A DNA stretch of 64,000 bases, taken from contig OZ251980.1 in NCBI GenBank assembly GCA_965246745.1, positions 3,410,001 through 3,474,000 on the forward strand, given 5' to 3'. This document shows positions 55,595 through 63,687 of this stretch, piece by piece (position 1 is the stretch's first letter; each line of letters opens with the position of its first letter). The notes below the pieces were generated by a model that saw nothing but the letters and a program-made list of their open reading frames with translations, was not told the origin of the DNA and searched no databases. This stretch comes from JANXMY01 sp965246745. GTDB taxonomy: Bacteria; Armatimonadota; Armatimonadia; Armatimonadales; Capsulimonadaceae. A program made the translations under genes and the position numbers.

Positions 55595-55821
55595 TACCGC
55601 GCCCGCAGCCTTGCATCCAACTCCTCCGGGGAGACCCATTTGCCTTCGGCGAATTCCTGCACGCTTTGCCGCAGACTCGCTATCGTCTCCTGCATCTCCG
55701 CTTCGGCGTCGGTCAGTGCTCGGCCCAGCAAAACTTCCAGCGCCTGTTCCGGGGCAAGGCCATTTCCTTCCGCAACTGTTCGAAGCCGAGTTTCCGTTTC
55801 CGGCGCGAGTGTAAGTGTCAT
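55591..55821 (-). CDS. Orphan antitoxin-like protein
   Basis: This 76-residue protein begins MTLTLAPETETRLRTVAEGN and has a helical, acidic middle (LTDAEAEMQETIASLRQSVQ) and a basic end (LDARLRARY). It resembles the protein at 1724-2008 at its N-terminus. GGGAGGAAC precedes the ATG and a TATAAT box lies 22 bases further up. No toxin gene is next to it on the minus strand; hicBA is on the other strand. Confidence 0.65.
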   Translation of the reverse strand: MTLTLAPETETRLRTVAEGNGLAPEQALEVLLGRALTDAEAEMQETIASLRQSVQEFAEGKWVSPEELDARLRARY

Positions 55822-55861
55822 CAATGTTCCTCCCGGCGTATTATACCGCGAGACACCGCCG

Positions 55862-55900
55862 AAAAGAAAACCGCCCACGACCGGGGATGGTCGTGGGCGG
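55862..55900 (-). terminator. Intrinsic terminator of the pseudopilin gene
   Basis: CCGCCCACGACC and GGTCGTGGGCGG form a 12-base-pair stem, followed on the minus strand by TTTTCTTTTC, 33 bases after the stop of the pseudopilin-like gene. Confidence 0.92.
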
Positions 55901-55932
55901 CTTCTGTAGAGAGGAAAGAAACTAATCTAGGA

Positions 55933-56910
55933 TTAGTTGCAGGCCGGGTGAGCACCATCTGTGTCGGTTGTCCAGAGGCAAACATCGCCGACAACTTTCT
56001 CCCAGCGTACTGCCTTGACGTGACCGTCAGCGAACTGACAGTTGATCAGCTCAGTGTGGCGGGCTTTAATTGCCGCTTCTGAGGTGGGAACGTCGGTGGT
56101 CGCGCCGGTAGTGTTGGCCGGGTTGTAGCTCCACAGCGAGTTGCCGATGTTCTGCCAGTAATGGGGATACTGCTGTCCTTTTCCTGCACCGCCAAGGTTG
56201 TACGCGTAGTTGTACTCGTTGGTTGCATCTGTGCCGTTCGAGAAGTGTGAAGCGATTTGTACGCCACTCTCGTTGGTCTTAGACAAGTCAGGAGCGACAC
56301 CGTAGTAGGTAGCGTCAGTGATCAAGATCGTGGAAGCGGGGCGGTCAATCTGAGCTAGGGGAGTCCCTGCACCGGCAGGGCTGATCCAGACGTCGTTGTG
56401 TCCATAGCTGTTCTCGCCGCCGTAGCCGACACCGCCGCAGCCGATCGTAGCCTGATTGGCCATGTCGGAATTGCCGCAGTTGTGGTTGCCGGAGTCGCCG
56501 CCAGACCAAGAATTTGGGGCATCCGGGCACTTGAAGACATCAAAGCTCTTCACATAGGGCATCAGCATACTGATCCAGAAAGTGCGGCCCTGCGCGTTAC
56601 CGGTGATCTGAGTAGTGTCAAACGATCCGCCGTTTGCCTTCATTAGCGGGTTGCAGTTAACGCCGGTTGGGCAGTTGATGCGATGGGGATAGTTGACTTC
56701 GTCGTAATCCTGAACGTACTGGATAGATGCAGTGCCGAGCTGCTTGAGGTTGGACAAGCACTGAGTGCGGCGGGCGTTCTCGCGGACTTTCTGGAACACC
56801 GGGAACAGGATCGCGGCGAGAATCGCGATAATGGCGATGACGACGAGCAGTTCAATCAAAGTGAAGCCGTTGCGCTTCGTTGGTGCAGCGTGCACGGGGG
56901 AGTGCGACAT
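55933..56910 (-). CDS. DUF1559 type II/IV pseudopilin-like protein
   Basis: This 325-residue protein has a short basic leader, the prepilin cleavage and methylation motif GFTLIELLVVIAIIA, a long hydrophobic helix and the segment FPVFQKVRENARRTQCLSN. The C-terminal RHTELINCQFADGH matches the H-X9-DG motif. DUF1559 proteins are expanded in Planctomycetota and Armatimonadota and are thought to be exported by a pilus-like system, so the PilT gene in this window is relevant. AGGAG lies 9 bases before the ATG. Codon use is less GC-biased than the neighbours, consistent with high expression. Confidence 0.93.
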   Translation of the reverse strand: MSHSPVHAAPTKRNGFTLIELLVVIAIIAILAAILFPVFQKVRENARRTQCLSNLKQLGTASIQYVQDYDEVNYPHRINCPTGVNCNPLMKANGGSFDTTQITGNAQGRTFWISMLMPYVKSFDVFKCPDAPNSWSGGDSGNHNCGNSDMANQATIGCGGVGYGGENSYGHNDVWISPAGAGTPLAQIDRPASTILITDATYYGVAPDLSKTNESGVQIASHFSNGTDATNEYNYAYNLGGAGKGQQYPHYWQNIGNSLWSYNPANTTGATTDVPTSEAAIKARHTELINCQFADGHVKAVRWEKVVGDVCLWTTDTDGAHPACN

Positions 56911-57091
56911 GTGATAATTCTCCTGCGGGATAGAAATATGGCGAGCCATACGTCGGGTCGAGTGCCTGCCCCATTGCAGGTCTTTCGGGTCTTGCAGGGA
57001 TAGTATACAGCACTTTTCGGGGAGTTATATTAAGAGAACATTAAGAAAAAAATTATTTTCGCGGTATTTTTGCGCGTGTTCCAAGATTGTC

Positions 57092-57727
57092 TCAAAGATG
57101 TTTCACGTTTGTTTCCGGCGGCCCCAGCGCGGCGGCCAAATCCGCCGTCAGCGCCGCCAGCGCTTCCGCGCGGGGCCGGCCGGCGTAGTCCTGCGGGCGA
57201 AGCGCCGGCTGGTAAGCCGCCGTGACCGTTTCGCGGGAAAAGCGGGGCCACAAATCGCCGTAGGGCAGCACTTTGTCCGTGTTTCGGAGAACAACCGGCA
57301 CAATCGGAGCGCCCGTGCGAAGCGACAGCAGCGCCGCGCCGGGCTGGACACGCCCCAATTTCCCGTTCTCCGACAAGCGGCCTTCGGGGAACACGACCAC
57401 AACCTGCCCGGCTTTCAGCAGCGCTTCGATCCGGCGCAGCGCCGCCCGGTCCGCCGAGTCCCGCTTGATCGGAAAGCCTTGAAAATGGGCGAAAAACCAG
57501 CCCAGCACGGGAATCTCAAACAGCTCGCTTTTGCCGACAAACCAGGCCCGGCGCGGGGTTGAAACGAAAATCGCCGGCGGGTCACAGTCGCTCAGGTGGT
57601 TCGGGCACAGCAGAACCCCGCCCGAGCGCGGCACATTGGCCTCCCCCGACGACCGCAGGCGGCCCAAAACGCGCAGCAGCAGCCGCAGCAGCGTGAAGAC
57701 AAAGGGATACAACAGGAAATAGGTCAT
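57092..57727 (-). CDS. 1-acylglycerol-3-phosphate acyltransferase (PlsC-like)
   Basis: This 211-residue protein has an N-terminal hydrophobic helix (FLLYPFVFTLLRLLLRVLG), the NHLSDCD motif (H-X4-D; His44, Asp49) and FPEGRLS at 113-119, plus a GFPIKRD segment and PIVPVVL. This is the pattern of membrane-associated acyltransferases that make phosphatidic acid. The ATG at 57727 is chosen; the frame is open upstream through a tandem repeat, but that region is not credible as coding. It is close to the MFS gene on the same strand. Confidence 0.92.
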   Translation of the reverse strand: MTYFLLYPFVFTLLRLLLRVLGRLRSSGEANVPRSGGVLLCPNHLSDCDPPAIFVSTPRRAWFVGKSELFEIPVLGWFFAHFQGFPIKRDSADRAALRRIEALLKAGQVVVVFPEGRLSENGKLGRVQPGAALLSLRTGAPIVPVVLRNTDKVLPYGDLWPRFSRETVTAAYQPALRPQDYAGRPRAEALAALTADLAAALGPPETNVKHL

Positions 57728-57741
57728 AATAATGTAATGCC

Positions 57742-57926
57742 CCCCAATTCTGGGGAGCCGGATGGAGAAAAGGGCGCAGCCAGGACAAAGGGCGCAGCAA
57801 GGACAAAGGGCGCAGCAAGGACAAAGGGCGCAGCAAGGACAAAGGGCGCAGCAAGGACAAAGGGCGCAGCAAGCAGCACCACTACGGTGACTGTTCCGTT
57901 CCTGTTCCGGCTCCCCAGAATTGGGG
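57742..57926. repeat. Inverted repeat enclosing an 18-bp tandem array
   Basis: The arms 57742-57761 and 57907-57926 are perfect 20-base inverted copies (CCCCAATTCTGGGGAGCCGG). Between them AAAGGGCGCAGCAAGGAC is repeated six times (57769-57876, first unit with one change). The left arm lies 15 bases upstream of the plsC-like start. The right arm lies inside the last codons of the MFS gene. Confidence 0.92.
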
Positions 57927-59234
57927 CGGGGGGGCAATCTCCTGTTCCCGCCGCGCAACCTCCCCCGCCGCCGCCGGCTCGCGCAGCAGCGACAAGGCGG
58001 CCATTGCGCCGAGGACGCACACCGTGCAGACCACAAAAATCAGCCGGTAGCCGCCTTCGCCGGGGGCGCTGTGATGATTGATCAGATACCCCGCCAGCAG
58101 CGCCGCGCCCGGACCGGCCAGCGACGCCGCCGCCGTTTGAAGGCCCACATAAAAGCCGATCTCTCGGGCCGGCACCAGCCGGGTCAGCAGCGGGTACGCC
58201 GACGCATTCTGAACCCCGATCCCGAGGCCCGCCAGCGCCAGCACCGCCGCCACCTGCAAAATTGTTGAGACCCAAAACGCCCCGGCCGCCGCCGCCGCGA
58301 TCAGCCCCAGGCTCAGCAGCAGCAAGCGCTTCGGACCGAGCGTGTCCGCCAGCGACCCCAGCCCCAGGCTGCCCGCCGCCGTCATCACCAGCAGAAACGC
58401 CGAGAGGCCCAGCGAAACCCCGTCGCCGCAGCCCGTCACCTGCTTGATAAACGTCGTTAGGTTCGGCGTCACCGCCCCGACCCCCGCTCCAAACAGGAAA
58501 AACATGCCCATATACAGCCGCGCCTGCTTCAAAGTCTTCAAGCCGCCGAGCGCCAGCACAATGTCGTCCAAGTGCCCGTGCGGCGTCCGCGCTGCCGGCC
58601 CGGCGGGCGGCTCCGCCGTGCGGGCGCACGTCAGCAGGGTCGTCGCCGCCATCAGCACGCTCACCACCCCAAAGCCGAGGCCGAGCGGGATATGCAGCTT
58701 CGGCAGCAGCAAAAGCACGGCCAGCAGCGCCAAAATCAGCACCTGCCCGGCGGCCCCGACAAAGTACCACCGGCCGGTGACCCGCCCCCGCTGCTCCGGG
58801 GTCGTGATGTCCGCCAGCAGCGCTTGGTACGGGTCAATCGCGACATTGAACGTCAAAGTAAACAAAAACACGCAGGCGACAATGCCGGCCAGTCGCAGCG
58901 CCGGCGGGGCCAGCGCCGCCAGCGGGGCCAGCAGCAGAAACAGCGCCGAAATCAAAACAAACAGACGCATAAACGGACGCCGCCGCCCGTTCGGCCCGGC
59001 CAGCCGGTCCGAAATCGAGCCGACCACCGGCTGAATAAACACTCCTTCAAACGAGTGCGACCCGCCCAGCAGCGACTTGATAATCGCATCATGCGTGTAC
59101 GTGTTCAGCCACAGCGGCAGCACATAGTTGTTGAACGCATAAAACGCCCCATACCCGAGGTTCGCCAGGCTGTACCAAAAGATGCCCGCCGCCGAAAGCG
59201 GCCTCGTGGTCTGCGTATCGGTTTGTGTTGTCAT
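57882..59234 (-). CDS. MFS transporter (SLC45/sugar-type)
   Basis: This 450-residue protein has about 12 transmembrane helices. FNNYVLPLWLNTYTHDAIIK, then QPVVGSISDRLAGPNGRRRP (the MFS A-like loop DRxxGxxGRRRP) and DPYQALLADITTPEQRGRV point to the SLC45/glycoside-type MFS subgroup found in bacteria and eukaryotes. The substrate is not known; a disaccharide is possible. The C-terminal tail after EQEIAPPPQFW is encoded by the palindrome at 57742-57926, so the gene's natural end appears to have been replaced by repeat sequence. An upstream ATG at 59270 would add 12 residues. Confidence 0.88.
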   Translation of the reverse strand: MTTQTDTQTTRPLSAAGIFWYSLANLGYGAFYAFNNYVLPLWLNTYTHDAIIKSLLGGSHSFEGVFIQPVVGSISDRLAGPNGRRRPFMRLFVLISALFLLLAPLAALAPPALRLAGIVACVFLFTLTFNVAIDPYQALLADITTPEQRGRVTGRWYFVGAAGQVLILALLAVLLLLPKLHIPLGLGFGVVSVLMAATTLLTCARTAEPPAGPAARTPHGHLDDIVLALGGLKTLKQARLYMGMFFLFGAGVGAVTPNLTTFIKQVTGCGDGVSLGLSAFLLVMTAAGSLGLGSLADTLGPKRLLLLSLGLIAAAAAGAFWVSTILQVAAVLALAGLGIGVQNASAYPLLTRLVPAREIGFYVGLQTAAASLAGPGAALLAGYLINHHSAPGEGGYRLIFVVCTVCVLGAMAALSLLREPAAAGEVARREQEIAPPPQFWGAGTGTEQSP

Positions 59235-59281
59235 AAAAGAGTTCACGGCGCAAGCCATGTGCCGGAGCACATGAAACTTCG

Positions 59282-61057
59282 TTACCCTGCCGGCTCGCCT
59301 TTTTCCAGCAGCTTGCCGTATTTTTCGGCGACAATCCGGCGCTTGACCTTTAGAGTAGGGGTCAGCTCGCCGCCATCCTGCGTGAAGGGGTGGGGGAGCA
59401 GGGCCAGGCGCTTGATCTTCTCGAAGTCGGCGAGGTCTTTGGAGAGACGGTCAATCTCGGCTTTGACATGCTTGCGGGCGGCAGGGTCGGCGGCCAGCTC
59501 TTCGGGCTTTTTGAGATCGCGACCCTGTTCTTTGGCCCAGGCTTTCAAGAGGTCGTAATTCGGGACGATCAGCGCCCCGACCGTGCCGGCGTTGTCGCCG
59601 AGCAGGACCGCTTCGGCGATTAATGGCGACGTTTTCAGGCGGTTTTCAATCGGCTGCGGGGCGACTTTTTTGCCGTTCGCCAGCACCAGAATATCTTTTT
59701 TGCGGTCAGTGATTTTGAGGTAGCCGCCGGAATCAATCTCGCCGATGTCGCCGGTGTGGAACCAGCCGCCGGCGTCAATCGCCTCGGCGGTCGCGTCGGG
59801 CAGGTTCCAGTAGCCCTGCATGACGGTCGGGCCGTGGACCAAAATCTCGCCGTCCGCGGCGGTTTTGACTTCGACGCCCGCCAGCGGCGTCCCGACCGTG
59901 CCGATCTTGACCCGCCCGCGCGGGTTCGCGGCGGCGGCGGCGGTGGTCTCGGTCAAGCCCCAGCCTTCCAGAATGGGAATGCCGACGGCCAAAAAGAAGC
60001 CCGCCGTCGCCGGAGACAGCGGTGCGCCGCCGCTGACCAGAAACTTCAATCGCCCGCCGAACCGGGCGCGGAGCTTCGAGAGAACCAGTTTATCGTAAAT
60101 CAAAAAAACAGCCGTCAAAAGCGGCCCGACCGGCTTGCCGGCGTTCTGCCGCTTGGCGACAATCCCGCCCAGCTCCAGCGCCCGCCGGGTCAGCGTTTTC
60201 TGCCGCGCCGGCAGCTTTTCAATGCCGTCGGAAACGCGCTCTTGGATGCTCTCAAACACGCGCGGAACACACTGCATGAAAGTCGGCTTGATTTCCGCCA
60301 GGTTGTCCAGCAGCTTGAAAATGCTGTCGTTGTACGCCGTGTGCGCTCCCTGCGTCAGCACTAAATAGTAGGTGACGCGCTCAAACACATGCGACAGTGG
60401 CAGAAACGACAGGGCCACATCGCTCGGCGGCGTAAACTCCGGGAACTTGGCGTTTGCGCCGTCCAAAGCCGCCGCCATGTTTCCGTGGGTCAGCATCGCC
60501 CCTTTCGGGCTGCCGGTGGTGCCCGACGTATACACCAGGCTCAGCAGGTCGCCGTGCCCCACCGAGTCCCGCCGCGCTTCGTAAGTTTCCTCAAACGTAG
60601 ACGCCGCGCCGGCGTCCCCCACCCCCGCCATCGTCAAAATGCCTTCGGCGGCCCCGGCGGGGTCGAGCGTCACCCGCAGGGCCATTTCGGGGGCTTTAGC
60701 GAGCTGCTTGGCGTCCGACGCCACCAAAACTTTTGCGCCGCTGTCCGCGAGAATATGCGCCACCTGCGACGCCGGCAGGGTCGGGTACACGGGGACCGTC
60801 ACGGCCCCGGCGGCCAGCGCGGCCAAATCAAAAATCACCCATTCGGGCCGGTTCTCCGACAGCAGGGCCACCCGGTCGCCGCGCTCGACCCCGAGCGCCC
60901 GCAGGCCGAGCGAAACCTGCTTCACCTGCGCCGCGACTTCGGCATAAGTCAGCGTTGCCCACTCTTTGGACCCCGGCGGCTTGTGCGACAGCGCCGGCCG
61001 GTCCGGGTACTTTCGCGCGGCATCGGCGAAGCGCGTGTTGATGGTGTCGTTCGTCAT
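59282..61057 (-). CDS. Long-chain acyl-CoA synthetase (AMP-forming)
   Basis: This 591-residue enzyme activates fatty acids with ATP and CoA. It shows the AMP-binding signature LVYTSGTTGSPKGAMLTHGN, GWGLTETTAA, the YLKITDRKKDILVLANGKKV hinge motif and the C-terminal LTPTLKVKRR lysine region. It is of the FadD/long-chain type found in bacteria and chloroplasts. TTGACA-17-TATGCT lies 6 bases before the ATG, a leaderless arrangement. A longer frame upstream is antisense to tRNA-Ser and is not real. Confidence 0.95.
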   Translation of the reverse strand: MTNDTINTRFADAARKYPDRPALSHKPPGSKEWATLTYAEVAAQVKQVSLGLRALGVERGDRVALLSENRPEWVIFDLAALAAGAVTVPVYPTLPASQVAHILADSGAKVLVASDAKQLAKAPEMALRVTLDPAGAAEGILTMAGVGDAGAASTFEETYEARRDSVGHGDLLSLVYTSGTTGSPKGAMLTHGNMAAALDGANAKFPEFTPPSDVALSFLPLSHVFERVTYYLVLTQGAHTAYNDSIFKLLDNLAEIKPTFMQCVPRVFESIQERVSDGIEKLPARQKTLTRRALELGGIVAKRQNAGKPVGPLLTAVFLIYDKLVLSKLRARFGGRLKFLVSGGAPLSPATAGFFLAVGIPILEGWGLTETTAAAAANPRGRVKIGTVGTPLAGVEVKTAADGEILVHGPTVMQGYWNLPDATAEAIDAGGWFHTGDIGEIDSGGYLKITDRKKDILVLANGKKVAPQPIENRLKTSPLIAEAVLLGDNAGTVGALIVPNYDLLKAWAKEQGRDLKKPEELAADPAARKHVKAEIDRLSKDLADFEKIKRLALLPHPFTQDGGELTPTLKVKRRIVAEKYGKLLEKGEPAG

Positions 61058-61063
61058 GGCTGT

Positions 61064-61092
61064 AGCATAGCAAACGCGCGGCCTTTTGTCAA
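61064..61092 (-). promoter_or_regulatory. Leaderless-type promoter of the acyl-CoA synthetase gene
   Basis: On the minus strand TTGACA (61092-61087), a 17-base spacer ending in TGC, and TATGCT (61069-61064), then 6 bases to the ATG at 61057. Confidence 0.85.
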
Positions 61093-61118
61093 GATGGGGC
61101 GGTTGCTGCAAAGTCCTC

Positions 61119-61148
61119 TTGACATTGCCGCCGCCGGCAGTGTACAAT
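61119..61148 (+). promoter_or_regulatory. Promoter of tRNA-Ser
   Basis: TTGACA (61119-61124) and TACAAT (61143-61148), 18 bases apart, 21 bases upstream of the tRNA. It is back to back with the acyl-CoA synthetase promoter. Confidence 0.8.
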
Positions 61149-61169
61149 AACGCCGTGGCGGCCCCCAGG

Positions 61170-61259
61170 GGAGCGGTGTCCGAGTTGGTCGAAGGAGCAC
61201 GATTGGAAATCGTGTAATGGGGACCCCTCCATTCGTGGGTTCGAATCCCACCCGCTCCG
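61170..61259 (+). tRNA. tRNA-Ser (GGA)
   Basis: The acceptor stem GGAGCGG pairs with CCGCTCC, discriminator G. The anticodon stem-loop ACGATTGGAAATCGT has anticodon GGA. A long variable arm (GTAATGGGGACCCCTCCAT region) marks a class II tRNA, and the T arm is GTGGG-TTCGAAT-CCCAC. The next three bases read CCA, so the 3' end may be encoded. Confidence 0.95.
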
Positions 61260-61315
61260 CCATGTGTCTTTGCCAAGTTTTTGCGCCTGAGTTTTTTGAG
61301 GAGCAAACCGCTGTC

Positions 61316-62008
61316 ATGCCCACCCCCGCCGTGATCACTCAGTTGTCGTCGGTCGCGACCAAGCGCCTCGGCGGCAACCTGCGCCTGCTGGCCCTCTACG
61401 GCTCGGCGGCGGACCGGCCGCTGGAAGCCCACGACCTAGACTTCTTTCTGGTCGTAGACGCGGTGGAAAACTGCGTCACCCATGCCACCCGCGACTGCCG
61501 CGACTTGTTCCCGCAGGTGCAGTTTTTCGTGCTGTCTGCCGCCGAGTACGACGCCCTGCCGGGCTTTTTTCGATTTCAATTCGCGTTTGCCCGGCCCCTT
61601 GCCGGCAGCTTAGCCCTGCCGGTCCCCACCCGCGAGGATGCGATTGACTCGATCACTCACGGGTTCACCGACACGCTGCGGACCATTCGTCAGCAGTTCA
61701 AGCGCCGCGACTGGGCTATCGGCGACGACTGGGCGCGGCAGGTGTGGTGGAATTTGAAGAGCTTTCGCTATGCGACTCTCGATTTGTGCTGGCTGCTGCG
61801 CCGGGAGCGCCCCACCGACATCGAGCGGGCCGCGCTGATTCTCGAAGCCGAGGGCCTGTCCGCCGCCGCCCGTGCGCTGACCGAGTGGCCCACTTTGGAA
61901 ACCCTCGCCGCACGCTTGAAGCGCGACCCGATTTCCTGGGTGCTGCACTGGGAGCCGCGCATCGCCGCCGCCTACGCCGAAGCGCGGCCTTATCTGCGCG
62001 GGAAGTGA
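61316..62008 (+). CDS. Nucleotidyltransferase-domain protein (MNT-like, helical C-terminus)
   Basis: This 230-residue protein has the polymerase-beta-type signature LRLLALYGSAADRPLEAHD then LDFFLVVD, i.e. GS-X9-D-X-D at residues 29-42. A helical C-terminal half (DDWARQVWWNLKSFRYATLD, LCWLLRRERP) resembles the HEPN-type partner domains of minimal nucleotidyltransferases, so the protein may be a fusion of both. The start after GAGGAG and GTC is preferred over the ATG at 61262. It follows tRNA-Ser directly and is followed by the family 2 palindrome. Confidence 0.78.
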   Translation: MPTPAVITQLSSVATKRLGGNLRLLALYGSAADRPLEAHDLDFFLVVDAVENCVTHATRDCRDLFPQVQFFVLSAAEYDALPGFFRFQFAFARPLAGSLALPVPTREDAIDSITHGFTDTLRTIRQQFKRRDWAIGDDWARQVWWNLKSFRYATLDLCWLLRRERPTDIERAALILEAEGLSAAARALTEWPTLETLAARLKRDPISWVLHWEPRIAAAYAEARPYLRGK

Positions 62009-62013
62009 GAACG

Positions 62014-62152
62014 CGAGGAAGCGAGGAAGCGAGGAAGTAAACTTCACTCGCTGAATGGCGTCCTTCGGACGAAAAGATAAGAAAGCCCAGCGTAACACAT
62101 CTTTCGTCCGAAGGACGCCATTCAGCGAGAGGAATTCATTCCCTCGCTTCCT
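62014..62152. repeat. Palindromic repeat, family 2, copy B
   Basis: The inner arms 62050-62074 and 62102-62126 are perfect 25-base inverted copies around GCTGAATGGCGTCC and TTCGGACGAAA; the outer arms repeat GAGGAAGCGAGG and CCTCGCTTCCTC. The sequence is closely related to 8001-8131. Its right tip is 26 bases upstream of the next start codon, as in copy A. Confidence 0.88.
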
Positions 62153-62178
62153 CCCCCGCCGACGGAACCAAACTTTCT

Positions 62179-63687
62179 ATGCCCAAACCGCTGTTTCCCT
62201 CGGTGCGCCGCCTGCGCTGGCTGAAAGCGGCCCTGCTGACACTCACCCTGCCGCTGGCCGGCATCGGTCTGTTCTGCTTTTTCACCGCCTACAAAATCTA
62301 CGCGTCCAACCGGGCCGAAAAAACGCTCGACCCCGCGCCCCTGCCCGGCCGGCGGCTGCTGGTCTTTGCGCCGCATCCCGACGATGAAACCCTCGGCGCG
62401 GCAGGACTCATGCGGCAGGCGCGGCTGCGGGGCGACGATGTCCGGGTCGTGATACTCACCAACGGCGACGGCTTCCGCATCTCCGCCGCGCAGGAGTTCC
62501 ACGAGCTGACCGTGTCCCCCGCCGACTTTGTCCGCTACGGGTATCTGCGGCAGACCGAAGCCCGCACCGCCCTCGGCGTCCTCGGCATCCCCGCCGGCCA
62601 GGTCCATTTTCTCGGCTACCCCGACCGGGGCCTGATGCCGATGTGGATTTCCCACTGGGCCGCCGCCGCGCCGGTCGCCTCGGCCTACACCCTGGCCGAC
62701 CGGGTGCCGTATTCCGATGCCGCGACCCCCCATGCCCCCTACTGCGGCGCGGCGCTTCTCGGAGACATCAAGCAGCAGATGATCGCCGAGCAGCCGACCG
62801 ATATTTATGTCACGCACCCGAGCGACGACCATCCCGACCACGCCGCCGCGTCGGTCTTCGTCCGCACTGCGCTGGAACAATTAAACGCGTCCGGTCTGCC
62901 CTGGGCACAGGCGGCCCATTTGCACTACTATTTGGTGCATCGGGGCGACTGGCCAGCCCCGCAGGGCCTCCACGAAGACGCCGCCCTGATTCCGCCCGGC
63001 CCGATGGCATCGCTCGATACCCACTGGACCGCCCTGCCGCTGTCGAAGCGCGACACGCAGAAAAAATATACGGCAATCAAGCGCTACCAAAGCCAGGTCG
63101 CCGCGTCCAGCCGGTTTTTATACTCGTTCGCCCGCCGCAACGAAATCTTCGGCACGCTCGGCCCGGCCCCACGCCTCCGCTGCGTTCCCGACGGCACCCT
63201 CCACACTGACGGCAGCTCCGGCGACTGGGCCGGGCAGACGCCCATTGCCCTCGACCCGGCCGGCGACAGCGTCATGCGGGCGTTCCAATCCAGCGCCGAC
63301 ATTGTCCGCATTTTCGCCTGCCGCGACAGCCGGTTTTTGTACGTCCGCCTCGATACCGACCGCCCCCTGTCCCCGGAAGTCGCGTACACGCTGACTCTGC
63401 GCCCGATCACGCCCGGCGCGGGTCAGCCGCCCGCCGTCGTTCTTTCCCTGCTGGCCGGTCCCGCCGGCCGTTCCGCTCCCCTGCCCGGCATTCCCGGCGG
63501 CGCGTATGCCTGGCGCGGCTCCCTGCTCGAAGCCGCCGTCCCGCTGTCCGCCGTGTCTTCGGCACGCCCCGTCCCCGGCCAAACTCTCTACATCATGGGC
63601 CAGACCCGCTTCGCTGATGTCGAGATTGACCGCACCGGCTTCCGCGCCGTCGCCTGCGGCCCGGAGACGGTCACGGCGATGAACTGA
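62179..63687 (+). CDS. Membrane-anchored PIG-L family deacetylase
   Basis: This 502-residue protein has an N-terminal transmembrane helix (about 16-38) and a PIG-L/LmbE domain with the zinc motif FAPHPDDETLGAAGL (65-70 metal site) and THPSDDHPDHAAAS (212-225). PIG-L enzymes deacetylate N-acetylglucosamine derivatives. After about residue 335 a separate beta-rich domain follows (GSSGDWAGQTPIALDPAGDS, FLYVRLDTDRPL), similar in layout to carbohydrate-binding family 9-like modules. Location outside the membrane is likely, with a sugar-polymer or glycolipid substrate inferred only. Confidence 0.88.
   Translation: MPKPLFPSVRRLRWLKAALLTLTLPLAGIGLFCFFTAYKIYASNRAEKTLDPAPLPGRRLLVFAPHPDDETLGAAGLMRQARLRGDDVRVVILTNGDGFRISAAQEFHELTVSPADFVRYGYLRQTEARTALGVLGIPAGQVHFLGYPDRGLMPMWISHWAAAAPVASAYTLADRVPYSDAATPHAPYCGAALLGDIKQQMIAEQPTDIYVTHPSDDHPDHAAASVFVRTALEQLNASGLPWAQAAHLHYYLVHRGDWPAPQGLHEDAALIPPGPMASLDTHWTALPLSKRDTQKKYTAIKRYQSQVAASSRFLYSFARRNEIFGTLGPAPRLRCVPDGTLHTDGSSGDWAGQTPIALDPAGDSVMRAFQSSADIVRIFACRDSRFLYVRLDTDRPLSPEVAYTLTLRPITPGAGQPPAVVLSLLAGPAGRSAPLPGIPGGAYAWRGSLLEAAVPLSAVSSARPVPGQTLYIMGQTRFADVEIDRTGFRAVACGPETVTAMN

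Noticed and set aside
57769..57876. CRISPR array
   Set aside because: The units are contiguous 18-bp tandem copies without spacers and no cas genes are nearby.
57728..58770. Long minus-strand frames through the 18-bp tandem array with CCALCP or APFVLA repeats
   Set aside because: They exist because an 18-bp unit keeps frames open; they overlap the MFS gene and have no start signal.
61058..61432. Upstream in-frame extension of the acyl-CoA synthetase gene
   Set aside because: The extension is antisense to tRNA-Ser and contains the well-known spurious GGIRTHE-type peptide; a clean promoter lies 6 bases before the internal ATG at 61057.
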